A DNA stretch of 51,711 nt, taken from NCBI GenBank assembly GCA_963745765.1, contig CAVUYQ010000008.1, positions 1 through 51,711 of the forward strand, given 5' to 3'. Positions 50,309 to 51,711 of this stretch are shown one piece after another. Within the stretch, counting starts at the first letter, position 1. Every line of letters begins with the position of its first letter. The translations under genes were made by a program, and so were the position numbers. Source of the stretch: Ww85 sp963745765 (lineage in GTDB: Bacteria; Desulfobacterota; Desulfobulbia; Desulfobulbales; Desulfocapsaceae). The notes under the pieces are model-generated. The model did no database searches. It was not told the DNA's origin and saw nothing but the letters and a program-made list of their open reading frames with translations.

Positions 50309-51169
50309 TTATTTTTCCAGTAAGCCTTTCGGCCTGACGAACAGTACCAGTAATAATACGACAAATGCGACCACATCCTTGTAGGCACTCGAGATATATC
50401 CGGCTGACAGGGATTCCAGCAGGCCAAGCACCATGCCGCCAAGAATGGCTCCCGGAAAAGAACTGAAACCGCCCATGATGGCGGCCGCAAATCCTTTGAG
50501 ACCGAGAAGCACACCGACATCGTAATTCAGCGTGGTGATCGGTGTCACGAGCACCCCGGCCAGCCCGCCCAGGGCTCCGGCAATAGCATAGCTGGTCAAC
50601 CGTATCCGGCCGGCCGGAATGCCGACAACCGCTGCAGCTGTCGGGTTGGAGGCAACGGCGCGCATGGAAAGACCCAGCGAGGTCTTGTAGAAAAACCAGG
50701 TGAGCAGGCCAATGGCGGCAACGGTGAGAGCGATGATCCACAGGGCCTGCGGCAGCACGCTTGCCCCGAGGATGTTCACCGGGTTATCCGGTGTCAGCGG
50801 CGGCAGGGCCATACGGTTTTTTCCCCAGATCAGCTTGATAATGCCGCGCAGAATGATGGACAGGCCGACGGTCAGGAAAATCAGTACCAGATGATTATCA
50901 GAGCGGGCCGGACGCAGGCCGAAACGCTCCACCAGCATGGCCACGACAGCAACCCCGGCGACAGCCAGCAAAAGGCCCGGGATCATCGGCAGGCCGGCGC
51001 CGAACAGGGCGGAAAACATCAGCATGCCGCCGAGGGTGACGAAATCAACCTGTACAAAATTGACGATCCCCATGGTGTTGTTCACCACGCAGAAACCAAG
51101 AGCGATCAGTGAATAGATCGCACCGTTAGTCAATCCGGAAAAAATGTATTGCAACAGATCCTGAAACAT
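50309..51169 (-). CDS. livH: Liv-type ABC transporter permease LivH
   Basis: 286 residues. Typical LivH features: QYIFSGLTNGAIYSLIALGFCVVNNTMGIVNFVQ at the N-terminus, and the EAA-like loop TSLGLSMRAVASNPTAAAVVGI, with AGALGGLAGVLVTP in the last helices. It is the first gene of the minus-strand cluster. The 114-bp region to the divergent TrpR-like gene contains the operator described at 51265. The gap to iorA is 66 bp. Confidence 0.93.
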   Translation of the reverse strand: MFQDLLQYIFSGLTNGAIYSLIALGFCVVNNTMGIVNFVQVDFVTLGGMLMFSALFGAGLPMIPGLLLAVAGVAVVAMLVERFGLRPARSDNHLVLIFLTVGLSIILRGIIKLIWGKNRMALPPLTPDNPVNILGASVLPQALWIIALTVAAIGLLTWFFYKTSLGLSMRAVASNPTAAAVVGIPAGRIRLTSYAIAGALGGLAGVLVTPITTLNYDVGVLLGLKGFAAAIMGGFSSFPGAILGGMVLGLLESLSAGYISSAYKDVVAFVVLLLVLFVRPKGLLEK

Positions 51170-51247
51170 TTCAATAACAAACTCCCACGCCGACTTCCGA
51201 GTCCGTGAGTTCAGCGAGCAGGAAGGTTACGCATCACGAGAAAAGAG

Positions 51248-51263
51248 TTGACAATTGATTGTC
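51248..51263 (+). promoter_or_regulatory. -35 element with a small dyad upstream of the TrpR-like gene
   Basis: TTGACA (51248-51253) is a perfect -35 and lies in GACAATTGATTGTC (51250-51263), a perfect 6+2+6 palindrome. No strong -10 follows; TAGCGT at 51270-51275 (16-bp spacing) is the best candidate and would give an mRNA beginning at or near the ATG. Confidence 0.45.
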
Positions 51264-51264
51264 T

Positions 51265-51284
51265 TGTACTAGCGTACTAGTACA
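51265..51284. promoter_or_regulatory. Trp-operator-like palindrome
   Basis: TGTACTAGCGTACTAGTACA is a perfect 8+4+8 palindrome. The E. coli trp operator consensus is TGTACTAGTTAACTAGTACA, so all 16 flanking bases match and only the central four differ. It ends on the A of the ATG of a TrpR-like gene and lies 96 bp from the divergent livH start. TrpR-family proteins bind CTAG half sites when tryptophan is bound, so autoregulation is the simplest reading. Confidence 0.85.
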
Positions 51285-51544
51285 TGGAGGCAAACCTAAA
51301 CGACATATCTTCTTTAGTCAATCATTTGCTTGCGCAGAAGTCTTTTAAAGAAATGGAAAAAGTACTGCGTCAGCTGCTGACGTCAAGTGAGTTGACTGAG
51401 GTGAACAACCGGCTGCAGATTTTCGAGATGCTGGAACAGGGTGTCCCGCAACGGCAGATCGCCGACAAACTCGGCGTCGGCATCGCCACCGTGACACGGG
51501 GATCGAGTATTCTCAAACAGGACAAGACGGTAGAGGGCGCCTGA
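51284..51544 (+). CDS. TrpR-family transcriptional regulator
   Basis: 86 residues. The C-terminal half matches the TrpR helix-turn-helix: LTSSELTEVNNRLQIFEMLEQGVPQRQIADKLGVGIATVTRGSSILK, with the recognition-helix signature GIATVTRGS shared with E. coli TrpR. The protein lacks part of TrpR's N-terminal arm and C-terminal helix, and resembles the shorter YerC/TrpR-like members. An in-frame TAG at 51278-51280 rules out an upstream start. The ATG directly follows the operator and has no Shine-Dalgarno, so a leaderless mRNA is likely. It should bind the palindrome at 51265 in a tryptophan-dependent way and may control the liv-ior cluster. Confidence 0.85.
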   Translation: MEANLNDISSLVNHLLAQKSFKEMEKVLRQLLTSSELTEVNNRLQIFEMLEQGVPQRQIADKLGVGIATVTRGSSILKQDKTVEGA

Positions 51545-51711
51545 CTGGTTTTTTTCGTTGTCGTGTTGTACTACCCGCGAATAAATCATGACTGGATACT
51601 GTTTCTGATAACGGTAAATGGAGAAATCGAGACTCAACCTGACACCCCCTCTGAATATATCTCAATAAAATCTGGCAAACCATCTTTCAATGAGCATATC
51701 GCAAAGAGGCA
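51545..51711. other. Right edge of the window, no gene seen
   Basis: A T7 run at about 51548 follows the TrpR-like stop without a clear hairpin before it. The remaining bases show no supported feature. Confidence 0.3.

Overview
The window looks like a chromosomal segment from a Gram-negative, probably anaerobic member of the Desulfobacterota (former Deltaproteobacteria). The evidence is gene content only: an RND/TolC efflux system, an indolepyruvate:ferredoxin oxidoreductase with a liv-type ABC transporter and an aryl-CoA ligase, a UxaA/LarA-like operon, a molybdenum-cofactor gene behind a riboswitch, and many signalling and CBS-domain genes. No rRNA, tRNA or CRISPR array was seen. The order is not established from taxonomic markers.

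Layout. 1-4.6 kb: the end of one ABC exporter half, its complete partner, and two unrelated glycosyltransferases separated by a decayed stretch. 4.8-10.6 kb: a TolC / adaptor lipoprotein / RND pump operon. 10.6-15.9 kb: an accessory zone with a LysE exporter, an IS110-family transposase, a small AbrB-like protein, a frameshifted M24 peptidase and four copies of a 141-144 bp hairpin element. 15.9-22 kb: an SLC13 permease, a histidine kinase broken by two frameshifts with its receiver protein, and an ArsR / permease / thioredoxin operon whose permease has lost its middle. 22-25.7 kb: a Moco riboswitch with moaA, a MOSC protein, an HD-GYP protein and a cyclophilin-like protein. 26-30 kb: histone-deacetylase-like protein, two CBS proteins and a beta-helix protein. 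30.2-35.2 kb: UxaA small and large subunits, a LarA-like protein and Tex. 35.2-42.8 kb: cold-shock protein with a tiny lysine-rich partner, MFS, CorA/ZntB, MscS, SH3 protein, metallophosphoesterase and a ParB-like/Lrp-like fusion. 42.8-51.6 kb: livJ, livF-paaK fusion, livG, livM, iorB, iorA and livH on the minus strand, with a TrpR-like regulator divergent from them.

The last block reads as one unit. The Liv transporter would import an aromatic amino acid, IorAB would oxidise the derived arylpyruvate to aryl-acetyl-CoA, and the PaaK-like domain would interconvert aryl acetate and its CoA ester. The divergent TrpR-like gene sits directly behind a perfect 20-bp palindrome that matches the E. 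coli trp operator consensus except in the central four bases. This suggests tryptophan-responsive control of the regulator and possibly of the operon.

The most unusual non-coding feature is the family of long hairpins at 11317-11457, 13300-13443, 15449-15589 and 15617-15757. They share core motifs and near-constant length, but their outer arms differ in sequence between copies while staying self-complementary within each copy. Two copies are flanked by direct repeats. Several reading frames are broken (M24 peptidase, histidine kinase twice, permease), so either genuine decay or assembly error must be kept in mind for 14-22 kb.
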